NCBI RefSeq assembly: GCF_036964665.1
Contig: NZ_JBAMDA010000004.1
Coordinates: forward strand, 62,001-126,000
Length of the DNA: 64,000 nucleotides
Direction of reading: 5' to 3'
Source of the DNA: Nitrobacter sp. NHB1
GTDB lineage: Bacteria > Pseudomonadota > Alphaproteobacteria > Rhizobiales > Xanthobacteraceae
Position numbers and translations under genes: made by a program. The first letter of the stretch is position 1. The number at the start of each line of letters is the position of its first letter. This document shows positions 42,725-52,380 of this stretch, piece by piece. The notes beneath the pieces were generated by a model that ran no database searches, had not been told where the DNA came from, and was given only the letters and a program-made list of their open reading frames with translations.

Positions 42725-43711
42725 CTACTTTGTCGGTTCTTCGTCGAAGCTATTCGGCAGCGCGACGGATTCGAAGGCTTCGTAAATCGAGCGTGAGCGA
42801 CGCGGCAGGAACGCCGAGAGTTCATCTATATCAAGCGCGAATTTTTTCAGCTGGAAGGTGCCATGGCGTTCCCGCATTTCAAAGAAGTCCACACCCCGTT
42901 GCCGCCCTTCGAGAGCTTTCACTGCGGCAAATTTCACCGCCGGCGAACACCTGATGCCGAAAACGACCTCCTCAAGCTCGAGCGCCGAATCCTGGAGACC
43001 GCGCGGACCGAATAATCGCCATTCGCGCTCATAACGCCAGTTGGGCGCCTTTCTGAGCAGCACGGCCGCATCGACTTCCCTGCGGGCGCATTCATCGCCT
43101 TCGGTCATCGCCGCGACGCTGCTGGCGTGCACTAGCCGACCGCCATCGTACTCGACTTTGTGAACCATCGCCGTCACGTCGAGAGGAATTGAATAGCCGA
43201 TGCAGAGACCCTTATGCTGGTCGCCATAATGACTCCACATGAGTGGACAGGTTGAACGCTCGGCGAATGACACGATCCCCTTGTCGTAGCGGCGTAGGAG
43301 CTCTTCCTCGACATATTGGCCGAGGAGAAACTGGAGGGGATCGTTAATCTCATAATCCGGATTTGTGGAATTGTAGCGAATGTCAGCCAAGCGCTCGGTA
43401 GCAAGCCGTTGGGCTTGTCGGGCGATGTGCTCGATGGTCCTCGGGCCTCTGTATTTGATGGATTTGGCCGCCGCGCTCATTTCAGCGCTGACACGCTGTT
43501 TCACGAACCCAACATAGATCCGTTCGAGCTCGGGCGCTGTAAGATCAGTGTCCAGGGATGGCCGACTGTCGAGAGGATCGTTGAAACTGCTGGGATCAGC
43601 GAAGAACAGCCTATCCTCGACGAGCATCTCAAGTGTCAAATTGCTGAACGCTCGGTACTTGTAAAGCCGTCTTGGTCGCTTGTCGGTGTTCGGCGGCTTA
43701 CGCTGCATCAT
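42725..43711 (-). CDS. DUF2971 family protein
   Basis: 328 residues. The family signature is at the N-terminus (LYKYRAFSNLTLEMLVEDRL, then FFADPSSFNDPLDSRP). Mid-protein are CPLMWSHYGDQHKGLCIGYS and WRYEREWRLFG. DUF2971 proteins recur in defence islands and are often predicted effectors, but the activity is unknown. Start taken at the Met-Met pair (43711). It lies 79 bp downstream of the PP2C-like gene on the same strand. Confidence 0.85.
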   Translation of the reverse strand: MMQRKPPNTDKRPRRLYKYRAFSNLTLEMLVEDRLFFADPSSFNDPLDSRPSLDTDLTAPELERIYVGFVKQRVSAEMSAAAKSIKYRGPRTIEHIARQAQRLATERLADIRYNSTNPDYEINDPLQFLLGQYVEEELLRRYDKGIVSFAERSTCPLMWSHYGDQHKGLCIGYSIPLDVTAMVHKVEYDGGRLVHASSVAAMTEGDECARREVDAAVLLRKAPNWRYEREWRLFGPRGLQDSALELEEVVFGIRCSPAVKFAAVKALEGRQRGVDFFEMRERHGTFQLKKFALDIDELSAFLPRRSRSIYEAFESVALPNSFDEEPTK

Positions 43712-43790
43712 TAACTTTCCCGCTTGTATCCAGAGCAGCGCCAAGAAGGCGGATCAACGCGCGTTTACGATGCTCTGGAAAGTATCATAG

Positions 43791-44528
43791 CTAAGCGTCG
43801 GTCGCGCTCAGGGCATAGACGCTCGATTGAGCGTGGCATCCGGCGATCTTCGTCACTGACCGAACCTTGCTCCGAGAGATAATGAGAATGCTGCGATCAT
43901 CGCGCTCGCGATCATCTGCTCCGAACCGCCCCTCAAGAAAGGCTGCTTGTTGACTGGCGTCGAGCTCGGCCCAGAATCCATCCGTCGCAACAAACAAGGG
44001 GCGATCATCAAGCTCAATCGACGTTAGTTCAGGCGTGATAAAACGCTTCGAACGGAGACTGCGCGTCAAGACATGACGCGATGCCTCCCCTGCCAACACA
44101 CTGATCGGCATCGATGCGACAGCATTTGACAACGTGTGCGGCGTCGTGAGCCAAGAGGTTCCACCACACACATCAGGCCGACCGACCAGGCAATCGCCCG
44201 CGTGGAGCACGAGAGCCGACGGATCAGGGCCGACATACAGGAGAACATAACTGGCCGAGTCTCCCCGGAAGTCATTTGACAGCGCCGCGTGTGTCCGGCG
44301 AAGCTCCTCGCTCAAGCTTTGAGCCGTGATCTCGGGTTTTCCGATCACAAACCAATCCACTATCCTGTGCGCAATCTCGCGTGCAAATGCGCCACTCGAA
44401 GATCCGACGGTCGATCCATCAAGGACGATCGCCAAAATTGACCCTCGGCGGATTCCGATGCCAACGCAGTCACGGTTGTCCGGAGTTCTCGTCCCCTGCT
44501 GGCAGTGCCATAGAACTTCGAAGGGCAT
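43791..44528 (-). CDS. PP2C-like serine/threonine phosphatase
   Basis: 245 residues with a PP2C motif series: TPDNRDCVGIGI, AIVLDGSTVGSSSGAFAREI with the metal-binding Asp, LVLHAGDCLVG, RPLFVATDGFWAELD and the terminal DDRSILII. Probably a metal-dependent protein phosphatase. Its start abuts the nucleotidyltransferase stop with no gap, so the two are co-translated. A kinase partner is not visible nearby. Confidence 0.72.
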   Translation of the reverse strand: MPFEVLWHCQQGTRTPDNRDCVGIGIRRGSILAIVLDGSTVGSSSGAFAREIAHRIVDWFVIGKPEITAQSLSEELRRTHAALSNDFRGDSASYVLLYVGPDPSALVLHAGDCLVGRPDVCGGTSWLTTPHTLSNAVASMPISVLAGEASRHVLTRSLRSKRFITPELTSIELDDRPLFVATDGFWAELDASQQAAFLEGRFGADDRERDDRSILIISRSKVRSVTKIAGCHAQSSVYALSATDA

Positions 44529-45233
44529 CTACGGGTTGCTCGCGCGACTGAGCGCTTCCAGGCGATCGTTGACAATTTCGGCACGTCCCTCTGGTCCTCG
44601 AATGTTGCCTGCGAGAAAATGATCGAAGTTTTTATCCGCGAGGAACAGCTCCGTGATCTGTTCGGCGATGTAGTCGCGAATCTCGGGTTCAGCGGCCGCC
44701 ACCTCGCCGGTCAACTCCTCTCGTCCGTCGACGAGCAGCAGGATGTCCTCGGCATCGCGGCTCCCGATAAGATCGCCGCCGCCGCGTCCGCGGTAGGCTT
44801 CGAGCTTGGTCGCGACGAACAGCGGCGGCGTAAGGCGCCGTATCACGAGAGCTTCGTCAAGCGCCGTGGGGAGGGCCGTTTCGATGCCCTTCGCGTACCA
44901 GCGATTGCTGAAGCCGAGGATCGCTTCGTCGTCAGGCATGAAATCGACCTTGAGCTCGCCAAGCTTCATTCGACAGATGACGTTGTCCTCCGGCGCCTCC
45001 GCGAAACCGCGCTGACGCAATTGATCCATCAGCTCAGCCCATGCTGCGAAGCCGGCGAGATCGACGATGAGATCGACGTCGTCCGTCGCCCGCACTCCCT
45101 CGAGCGTAATGGGATCGGTGATATAGAGAGCCGTCGTGCAGCCGCCAACGAAGACTAGGCGCGCGCGAAGATCGTCGCCAAGAGCCACGGCGACGGTCTT
45201 CAGCATCTCTTTCAGCTGCCCCTGGACCGTCAT
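44529..45233 (-). CDS. Nucleotidyltransferase, AbiEii-like or related
   Basis: 234 residues. The minimal nucleotidyltransferase motif is VFVGGCTTALYITD followed by RATDDVDLIVDLAG (GG plus D-x-D), then LKVDFMPDDEAILGF with a third acidic residue. PLFVATKLEAYRGRG is a family-like segment of AbiEii-type proteins. It would transfer a nucleotide to a protein or RNA. The ATG at 45233 overlaps the stop of the HTH gene. Together they resemble a type IV toxin-antitoxin pair. Confidence 0.75.
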   Translation of the reverse strand: MTVQGQLKEMLKTVAVALGDDLRARLVFVGGCTTALYITDPITLEGVRATDDVDLIVDLAGFAAWAELMDQLRQRGFAEAPEDNVICRMKLGELKVDFMPDDEAILGFSNRWYAKGIETALPTALDEALVIRRLTPPLFVATKLEAYRGRGGGDLIGSRDAEDILLLVDGREELTGEVAAAEPEIRDYIAEQITELFLADKNFDHFLAGNIRGPEGRAEIVNDRLEALSRASNP

Positions 45234-45799
45234 GCCAACTTCTTTGCGAGCGCGTCTGCAGCCAAGTTGGCTTCTCGCTGATTGCCAAGTCGTATGGCAT
45301 CGATGAGTGCGAGATAAGCGTAGAGGCCGTCGTCCTTCTCGGCCGCTTCCGGCACAGTCTTGAACAGTGGTTCGATCGATTGGCCGAGGTCTCGTCCGCG
45401 CGCGTAGGGCCACACGCTGATGAGGTCGCCTGCGCTGTGGAGAGATTCCTTGAGGACGGGCGCGGCGAAGGCCGTCGGCAGCCCGCGCTGCATCGCCCCG
45501 GGTTTGGCGGGAAAGACGAATTTCAGACCATGGACGATGAATTCGCGCAGGTGCCGCCGATTTGGCTTGGGGCGGCCAGTCTTCCGGTCCTTGACTGCGA
45601 GGCCCGATGCTAAGCTGCGGTTGATTGAAGCGCTGATCTCGGTCTTGCTGATCCCGAGAGCCGCTTCCAGGCCTCGAACCGAATAAGGATCATCGCCCGG
45701 CTCGCCCCTGTGACGAGCAAGGTGCTGGCTCTTATTGTGTTCGTCGTCTTCCAAGCTCACGAGCTTGAGTAGAACGACTAAATCCTGGCTTTTCATCAT
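45230..45799 (-). CDS. Winged-helix DNA-binding protein (putative antitoxin)
   Basis: About 189 residues. SVRGLEAALGISKTEISASI then NRSLASGLAVKDRKTGRPKP forms a helix-turn-helix with a wing. The C-terminal half is helical. The ATG at 45799 (or 45796) follows GTGGAG. It is the first gene of the HTH-nucleotidyltransferase-PP2C-DUF2971 string and likely regulates it. The specific antitoxin family is not recognised. Confidence 0.68.
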   Translation of the reverse strand: MMKSQDLVVLLKLVSLEDDEHNKSQHLARHRGEPGDDPYSVRGLEAALGISKTEISASINRSLASGLAVKDRKTGRPKPNRRHLREFIVHGLKFVFPAKPGAMQRGLPTAFAAPVLKESLHSAGDLISVWPYARGRDLGQSIEPLFKTVPEAAEKDDGLYAYLALIDAIRLGNQREANLAADALAKKLA

Positions 45800-45946
45800 C
45801 TCCACGCCGCGTCCGCAGTCCTAGGACAGCGGACAGACAACCATATCTGTAGGACGGGGTCAAACACCTTGGAAAGGCGCATTTAGGGCTTCCGTCCCGC
45901 AGCAATGGCATCGCACCATGTTACCGGTACCCCGCAACCATCTTTT

Positions 45947-48900
45947 TCAGGCGACTTTGCGGTTCAATGTTGCTTCCGGGAGACGGTGCACCCGCGCCGC
46001 TGGACAGACCCGCTGGACGATCTCGCACAGATGCTGGTGATGGGTGAGATAGATCACCTGGCCGACCTGAGCCATCTCTGCGAACAAGCGGAACGCCTCC
46101 TCCGCGCGGAAATCATCGAATGTCTCCATGATGTCGTCCGCGACGAAGGGCACCGAGCTGCGAGCTCGCACGAACTCGTGGTAGCCCGCGACACGCAATG
46201 CGAGATAGAGCTGGAAGCGGGTTCCCTTGGAGAGCTTGTCAGCGGCTTTTGAGCCACCCTCCGCCGAGACAGCAATCAATGTATCGCCATCCCTGCCAGG
46301 TTGGGCAACGAGGCCTCTATAGGCGCCACGGCTGATGGTTCGGAATGCCTCCGACGCGCGCGTCATCATGGAGCTGCGATGACGTTCGCGATAAGTCGCG
46401 AGCGCCTGCTGGGTGGCCGCGATGCCGGCTCTAAGCTGCAGATAGCGCATCGCGCCATCTTCGATCTCGAGCAGCGTCGTGCGTCGACGCTCCTCGATAA
46501 TGGCAACTCTCGCATCGCCGCCGATCGCCTCTACGCGATCTTCGGCCGCCGACTTCGCAGCAAACAGCTCGTGACACCGCTTGTCCTGATCGTCCGCGCG
46601 TGCCGTCAACTCGGCGAGTTCGGTCTCCAGGGCCGGCCGGTCCGCTGTATCCAGTGCCACCTCCGCACTTTGAATATTCGCTGCGCGGATCGCCTCGACG
46701 ATATCTTGCTCCGCCTGCCGGGCCTGTTCGACGAGATCGGTGCGTCGACCGATATCGGACAGCTTCTGGGCCACCTCCTCCAAAGAGGCGACCTCGAAAA
46801 ACGCCGTCATCCGATCGGTCTGTTCATCGTGAACCGCGGTCGTTTCGGCGAGTTCGCGCTGCCGCGCCCTTGCGTCTTTGAGCCGATTCGTCAGATTCAA
46901 GTGACGCTCGCGGGCTGCGCCCGCGCTTCGGACCGTCTCGGCGACACGTTGCGCCAGCTCGAGAGCTGGGGCGACGCTGGCGTCGATTTTCACAAGCGTC
47001 GTCAAAGCGGCGACTTCTTCACTGAACGCAAGCTGGTCTCTCTCCATCTTCTCGATGCGGTCAATGAGCGCTGCCCGCTTCTCGATCGTCGGCGAGAGCT
47101 CGCTGATCGCAGAGAGGACTTCGCGGGCAGCGCCGATCGCCGGCACCTGCCCTTCGCCAAGCCAGCACCCGCGACATGTCGTGGACCAGGTTTCGTCCCA
47201 GGTACGCTCGTCCAATCCCGCCTGCTCTGCCGCCCGTTCACGCGAGGCGACATCACGCTGGCGTTCATCCACTTCGCCGCGTAGACGGCGCAGTTCGGCT
47301 TCCCGATCAAGCGTCGTTTGGGCGCGGGCAAGCATGGCGTCGAAGCTTGCATCGGAAGCGGGCGGCAGCCCGGCTACTGTCATCGCAGCCGTCAGCCGCG
47401 TGACAGCAGCTGCGCCGTCAGCGTTGGCATTGCGCATGTCCCGTTCCGCGGTCCGCACGGCCGCATTCGCCTCGAGGGCCTTCTCGCGGCGGTTGATCCA
47501 GGCATCGACGTCCGGCAGTGATGGCGCCTTTGCAAAATGCGAGGCGATCGGCTGCACATCTGCAGCGATATCGACGTCGATCGCCGCCAACGCTGTGGCG
47601 GAACGCTCGCTGAGCTCTACAGCACGGTCGCGGTCCGCTCGCGCGAGGGCCAGCACCTGTCCGCTCTGATGGAATTTCGCCAATTCGGAAATGTGTGAGA
47701 AGCGACTCGCGCTGATGATGTCGTCCTGACGCAGCGCCGCCTCAAATGTCTCGGCGGAGTCAGCGTCCAGAAGGCGCCGATGCGCCGCCCAGGTCTGCTC
47801 GCGCCGCGCCCGTATGTCGGCAGCTTCGTGATCGGAGACGATGCCGGTCGTAGAAGCGAAGCTCGCCTCTTCGGCTTCACAGTGCCGAACCAGCGTGGTT
47901 AGCCGTTCGACCTCGGCCTGGTGGCGCATCACTGCGGCCTCGGCCTCGCCTCGCGCTACCTTCCAACGCTGCAGGGTGTCGGCAGCGGGACATTGCATAG
48001 TGATAAGCTCGTCGACGGTGCCGTGCCATGGTCCCAAGGCGGCAAGTCGATCAGCCAGCAAATCGAGCGCGGCTTCGCGGGCGCGCTCTGCAAGCCGGCG
48101 CCGAACATGGTGGTCGGCGGAGCGAAGCGCCTCGACCACGACGACAAGCTCGGCAAACGCACGATCCCGCTCGACACGGAGCTGAGGATCGGATTCGCTC
48201 TCGGGCAGTCTCGACGTCGTCTCGTCGAGGCGCTGACGCGATTCGGCCAATTCTCGCGTGGCGTTGCGCGTCGTGCCTTCGATGCCCGAGCGGGATTCAA
48301 TCAGATCGCGCAATCGGCCGATGGTCGCCGCAGATAGCACGAGGCGTTTGGGATCTGGTTCGTCGGATCGCTCGATGCGCTGCAGGATCCCAGAGATCGC
48401 GAGATCGAGCTGACGCAATTGCAAACGCCGCTCGGGAATATCTTTGTCGGCAGTCACGTGGCGCGCACGCAAATCGGCTAACCGTTCAACGCGCTCCTCA
48501 AGGCGCAACGCGGCCTCGTCAACGACGACCTCGGCGAGTTCGACCACTAGTTCATCGATCTGCTCAGCGATCGCTCTGGTTTTGACGCCGAGCTCGATCT
48601 CTTGCTTTTGGAGCTGGGGCAGCTCTGCGGCCCATGCCGGAGGGGCCGCTGGCACATCAGCCAGCGGCGCGAGACGCGCGTGGATGCCCCGCAAGGCGAA
48701 GAGACGCGGCAACGCCGCGAGATAGCGTTGGATCTCATCGCTGCGTCGATGGATTCGCCCCCGCTCCTCAACAGCCTCATCATATTGCGCGGACGAATGG
48801 TCGCGCGTGTCTATAAGCCGGGCGTGATCGGACGCGAGCGTGTCGAACTGTTCGCGCTCCGCCTTGAGATCTGCAAGCCGCGCCTTCAGGTCAGCGAGTT

Positions 48901-49447
48901 CTCCCGTGCGAGCACGATACTTGTAGAAGCCGTCCGCTTCTCCCTTCAACCCGACGAGCTTGTCGCTAAGATGCGAGAGGCCCGCACTCGCCGAAAACAG
49001 CAATTGTCCGAGATCACCCCTGCTCGCCAGAATGCTCTCGCCGCCTTTTTCAAGCGTCTCATCATCGAGCGAGAACATGGTGCGATACGCATCGCGCTCG
49101 ATACCGCCAAGTTCGGCCCGGATTGCGGCCTCGGGCAGGGTGCGATCGGCTCCGTCGAGGAGACTGTTCTGCGGCCGTTTGATCCGCGCGAACTCCCGCG
49201 TTTCGCCAGCGACGTCCAATGCCGCACCGATCCGCATCGTCGGGTATGGATGGATGAAGTCGAACGGGCTCTGCGAACCGATCCCGAACAGTAGGTCGAG
49301 AAAGGCCGCAAATGCGGTGGACTTGCCGGCTTCGTTCGGCCCATAGATGATGTGCAGGTCCGGTTGACCGTCCGTCCGCTCACCGAAATCGATGCTGCGA
49401 TCAGTGAACTTGCCATATCGAGTAAGGTCGAGGCGACGCAAGCGCAT
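45947..49447 (-). CDS. yhaN: YhaN-like SMC/Rad50-type ATPase
   Basis: 1166 residues. N-terminal ATP site IIYGPNEAGKSTAFAAFLDL, long coiled-coil middle, then C-terminal signature KLSKGTRFQLYLALR and Walker B VPFVADDIMETFDDF with the H-loop YLTHHQHL. The architecture is that of SbcC/Rad50. The family partner YhaO is encoded 3 bp upstream. Together they would form a DNA-end-processing nuclease complex, possibly defensive given the neighbourhood. Confidence 0.9.
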   Translation of the reverse strand: MRLRRLDLTRYGKFTDRSIDFGERTDGQPDLHIIYGPNEAGKSTAFAAFLDLLFGIGSQSPFDFIHPYPTMRIGAALDVAGETREFARIKRPQNSLLDGADRTLPEAAIRAELGGIERDAYRTMFSLDDETLEKGGESILASRGDLGQLLFSASAGLSHLSDKLVGLKGEADGFYKYRARTGELADLKARLADLKAEREQFDTLASDHARLIDTRDHSSAQYDEAVEERGRIHRRSDEIQRYLAALPRLFALRGIHARLAPLADVPAAPPAWAAELPQLQKQEIELGVKTRAIAEQIDELVVELAEVVVDEAALRLEERVERLADLRARHVTADKDIPERRLQLRQLDLAISGILQRIERSDEPDPKRLVLSAATIGRLRDLIESRSGIEGTTRNATRELAESRQRLDETTSRLPESESDPQLRVERDRAFAELVVVVEALRSADHHVRRRLAERAREAALDLLADRLAALGPWHGTVDELITMQCPAADTLQRWKVARGEAEAAVMRHQAEVERLTTLVRHCEAEEASFASTTGIVSDHEAADIRARREQTWAAHRRLLDADSAETFEAALRQDDIISASRFSHISELAKFHQSGQVLALARADRDRAVELSERSATALAAIDVDIAADVQPIASHFAKAPSLPDVDAWINRREKALEANAAVRTAERDMRNANADGAAAVTRLTAAMTVAGLPPASDASFDAMLARAQTTLDREAELRRLRGEVDERQRDVASRERAAEQAGLDERTWDETWSTTCRGCWLGEGQVPAIGAAREVLSAISELSPTIEKRAALIDRIEKMERDQLAFSEEVAALTTLVKIDASVAPALELAQRVAETVRSAGAARERHLNLTNRLKDARARQRELAETTAVHDEQTDRMTAFFEVASLEEVAQKLSDIGRRTDLVEQARQAEQDIVEAIRAANIQSAEVALDTADRPALETELAELTARADDQDKRCHELFAAKSAAEDRVEAIGGDARVAIIEERRRTTLLEIEDGAMRYLQLRAGIAATQQALATYRERHRSSMMTRASEAFRTISRGAYRGLVAQPGRDGDTLIAVSAEGGSKAADKLSKGTRFQLYLALRVAGYHEFVRARSSVPFVADDIMETFDDFRAEEAFRLFAEMAQVGQVIYLTHHQHLCEIVQRVCPAARVHRLPEATLNRKVA

Positions 49448-49450
49448 GAC

Positions 49451-50719
49451 TTAACTTTTCTCACCGACAGCTTCGAGACGCGCCATGACGCCGTCGGCGC
49501 CGTCGCGGGCGAGACGAGTGATAGTCTCCTTGAAAGAGGCTTCGTCCGATCCGAAGATGTCACGACACTCCTGAGGAAGCTGAGCTCTGATCTCTTCGAC
49601 CACGCCCACCAGATCGCTTCGAAACGCTTCCGATCCGAAGACATCGTCTTCAATCAGGCGATGGAGCTCTCTGATAGGGTCACCCGACGCTTGGCCCTGC
49701 TGCTCGGCCGGGCGACAGGCGATTTCGAGTTGCTCGATCCAGCATCCTCCGATGACGGAGCCCCTGTCGTCGGCCTCTGTCTTGAGCAAGTCCGCGTCGC
49801 GGCGTATCCGCCAGGCTAACGGCGTCGTGCCCGTTATGCGCACACGGGCGACCAGGTGCTCGGACTGGACAGCGTCGCGCTCCTTTTCGAGCGCTCGGGT
49901 TACCGCCGCGACGAGGTCGCGCCAATCTTCCAAGCCGCTCGCATCGACCGAAATCCGCTCGAACTCAGCGACACTGGTGATCCGTTCCTCGACGTGAATC
50001 GAGCGATCGTTTGCGATGGTGACGAGTGTCACCGATTTCGGGCCGGCCTCGTTGATGTCGCGGCCTTGCGGCATGCCGGGCATCACGATCGCGCATGCGC
50101 CCTCGATGGCCGAGCGTTTGTGCACATGGCCGAGGGCCCAATAATGGAAACCGCTCTTCTGCAGATCGGCAATGCTGCACGGCGCGTAGAGATCGTGGCC
50201 CGGAGCTCCTGCGAGGCTCGTGTGCAGAATGCCGATATTGACCGCGCCGTCGACCGCGGGGCGAAATCGTCCGAGGAGGCTCTCTGGGGCGTGCGGCTGA
50301 GCAAAGCTCAGGCCGTGGACGACAACAGGAACGTGACCTGGCGCGCGATCGATATCAATTGCCTCCCCTCGCCCGCCAAAGACCTTCACGGAATCCGGCA
50401 GTACCAACTCCTTGGTGATTTTTGACAGTGCGTCGTGGTTGCCGCGGATGATGAAGACTCGGATGCCAGCTTGGCTGAGCCTTCGTAGCTGTTCGGCGAG
50501 GAATCGCGCCGTCTTCATAGAGGTCTGATCGCCGTCGTAGAGATCTCCGGCGATCAGGAGCGCGTCGACCTGCTCGTCCAGGCAAAGGTCGATCACCCGG
50601 ACGAAGGCGCGCCGGGTGGCATTGCCGATCAGCTCCGCCAGGTTGGGATGGCGCAGCGCAAGCGAGCGCAGGGGTGAGTCGAGATGAATATCCGCAGCAT
50701 GGACAAAACGATACGTCAC
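49451..50719 (-). CDS. yhaO: YhaO-like SbcD/Mre11-type exonuclease
   Basis: 422 residues, a calcineurin-like metallophosphoesterase: HAADIHLDSPL, GDLYDGDQ, IRGNHDAL, ILHTSLAG and ALGHVHKRS supply all metal-binding residues of the Mre11 core. The C-terminal capping/ATPase-binding region follows. It is the nuclease of the YhaO-YhaN pair, and its stop is 3 bp before yhaN. Confidence 0.92.
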   Translation of the reverse strand: MTYRFVHAADIHLDSPLRSLALRHPNLAELIGNATRRAFVRVIDLCLDEQVDALLIAGDLYDGDQTSMKTARFLAEQLRRLSQAGIRVFIIRGNHDALSKITKELVLPDSVKVFGGRGEAIDIDRAPGHVPVVVHGLSFAQPHAPESLLGRFRPAVDGAVNIGILHTSLAGAPGHDLYAPCSIADLQKSGFHYWALGHVHKRSAIEGACAIVMPGMPQGRDINEAGPKSVTLVTIANDRSIHVEERITSVAEFERISVDASGLEDWRDLVAAVTRALEKERDAVQSEHLVARVRITGTTPLAWRIRRDADLLKTEADDRGSVIGGCWIEQLEIACRPAEQQGQASGDPIRELHRLIEDDVFGSEAFRSDLVGVVEEIRAQLPQECRDIFGSDEASFKETITRLARDGADGVMARLEAVGEKS

Positions 50720-50860
50720 CGTTTCCTACCCCCTGTTTATGTCCCCTGCGCGTCCGATAGACCTTACGCACCGGGCAATCAGCGTGATATTGAAATAACT
50801 CAACGAAGCCGAGTTACCCGCAAGAATCACGCGAATAACTCATTATCTTTCCGGGGGCGG

Positions 50861-51034
50861 ATGGTGATGACTGCAGAGCCGATCGACGACGTCTTGGACT
50901 GGGCCAAGAAACTATCATCCTGGAAGCGGGACGCACTGCGGCGGCTCGCAATCAGCAATGACCTCATGGACGGTCCGCTTTCCCCATCAAGAGTGACTGC
51001 CTTCCGCCGTGATGAAGCCAGGATTGAATGTTGA
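50861..51034 (+). pseudogene. N-terminal remnant of an ATPase-like protein
   Basis: MVMTAEPIDDVLDWAKKLSS, WKRDALRRLAISNDL resembles the N-terminal leader of large SMC-like AAA ATPases found in defence islands. After SNDL the frame drifts into unrelated residues and stops, overlapping the 3' end of the E1 gene on the opposite strand. Only a stub of about 35 residues survives, suggesting a deletion junction here. Confidence 0.45.
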
Positions 51035-52372
51035 AAAGTCGCGCAGCTGAGGCACAGCTCGAACGTATGCAATGTCAATCAAGTTCATGTCGATCAGCCT
51101 ATGCAGGGCGCCGCCGTGCAGGAGGCGCAATACCTCAGCAAGCACGAGTGTCGCAGCAACCGCACCCACGAACGGAGCACCGACCGCCTTGCCTGCCAGC
51201 AAGGTCACGCCGCAACGGTCGAGGGAGCCCTCTTCGAGCATCTTGCGATAGGCCGCCGCATCGACCGCTGATTGACTGTTTTTACCTTCGTCTCTCCAAA
51301 GCGTGCTCGCCGACATTTCGCCGGGCAGTGTGTGAATCAGCAGGCTGCGGAAATCTTGATGCCCGCGACCCAGCCCGGCTTCGACCACGAAATCGAAGCC
51401 GGCCTGGTCGAGCGCGCGTCGTCCTACGGCATTGTCAAGGCCACACAACGCGATTGACGGTTCATTGTGGTGGCGGCGGCAGGTTTCATCGAACAACCGC
51501 TCGGTAATGGTGGTGGCAAATCCTCGCCGCTCCGCCCATTTGGCGGTAACGCGCGTTTTCTTTTCGCCAAGCATCGTGCGATCCGAGAGAATCGAGGTGC
51601 TTTCGGTCGAGGGCGTGATCACATCGACGTCTTGGAGGAGCACCTCAACCTTCGCATCGGTCGCATAGGGCAAAAGCCCGAGTCCCCAGAGATAAGCCTG
51701 GCCGAGATGCCCGAGGCCGATGAGCCAAAGGCGGGACGGTAGATAGGAAAGCTCCGGCGCACTCGCGTCGCACGACATCCAGTCGGTCGACCGCGACAAG
51801 GTCCAGAGATTGAGGCCGGCGGTTCGCTTTCCGGCGAAGGGACTGTCACCCGAAAGATGGAGGAACGCTTCGTTGATTGCCAATGCTGCGGCAAGCATCG
51901 GCGCCAATGCCATCGGACCGATCCCGCCGCGATCGGGACCTTCAGTGTGACCGGGCACGATCCCGCCGCGCCAGCCATCGAATACCGCCCGGATCGAGAA
52001 GCCGTGTGACTTTGGCTTGGCGAGACCGCCGATCGCAATCAGCGGGATGCCCGCCGTCGCTGGCCCTGGCGTGCCGCCTGCGGCGGCAACGGCGTGCCGG
52101 AGTGTCGGGCCGGAGGCCACCGGAACGTGCAACGGCACATCAAGGTCGCCCTCGACGGTTACGCCGCCGAGAAAGACGCGCCGGCCGAGCTCAACGGCGG
52201 TCAGCAGCGCGGCCTGATGATAACGATCGATCGCCTCGTCCGGTCCTATGGACAAGGCGATCCGGTAGCCGCGTAGCAGGGCCTCCGCCTCTTGCCGGCT
52301 TGTGACCGTGCCATTGTCCATTGCGCGCTTGGCGAGCCGATGCATCTCGTCGGCAGGGGTAAAAATGGTCAT
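50987..52372 (-). CDS. bilD: ThiF/E1-like activating enzyme of a Bil-type system
   Basis: 461 residues. An N-terminal half of unknown fold is followed by the adenylation Rossmann motif LWLIGLGHLGQAYLW, LLQDVDVIT and IALCGLDNAVGRRAL. A C-terminal SLDRCGVTLLAGKAVGAPFVG contains the candidate catalytic Cys. It would adenylate and thioesterify the ubiquitin-like protein before transfer to E2. The start at 52372 overlies the end of the JAB gene region (9 bp after its stop). It is the last gene of the seven-gene operon. Confidence 0.82.
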   Translation of the reverse strand: MTIFTPADEMHRLAKRAMDNGTVTSRQEAEALLRGYRIALSIGPDEAIDRYHQAALLTAVELGRRVFLGGVTVEGDLDVPLHVPVASGPTLRHAVAAAGGTPGPATAGIPLIAIGGLAKPKSHGFSIRAVFDGWRGGIVPGHTEGPDRGGIGPMALAPMLAAALAINEAFLHLSGDSPFAGKRTAGLNLWTLSRSTDWMSCDASAPELSYLPSRLWLIGLGHLGQAYLWGLGLLPYATDAKVEVLLQDVDVITPSTESTSILSDRTMLGEKKTRVTAKWAERRGFATTITERLFDETCRRHHNEPSIALCGLDNAVGRRALDQAGFDFVVEAGLGRGHQDFRSLLIHTLPGEMSASTLWRDEGKNSQSAVDAAAYRKMLEEGSLDRCGVTLLAGKAVGAPFVGAVAATLVLAEVLRLLHGGALHRLIDMNLIDIAYVRAVPQLRDFSTFNPGFITAEGSHS

Positions 52373-52380
52373 CTCAATCC

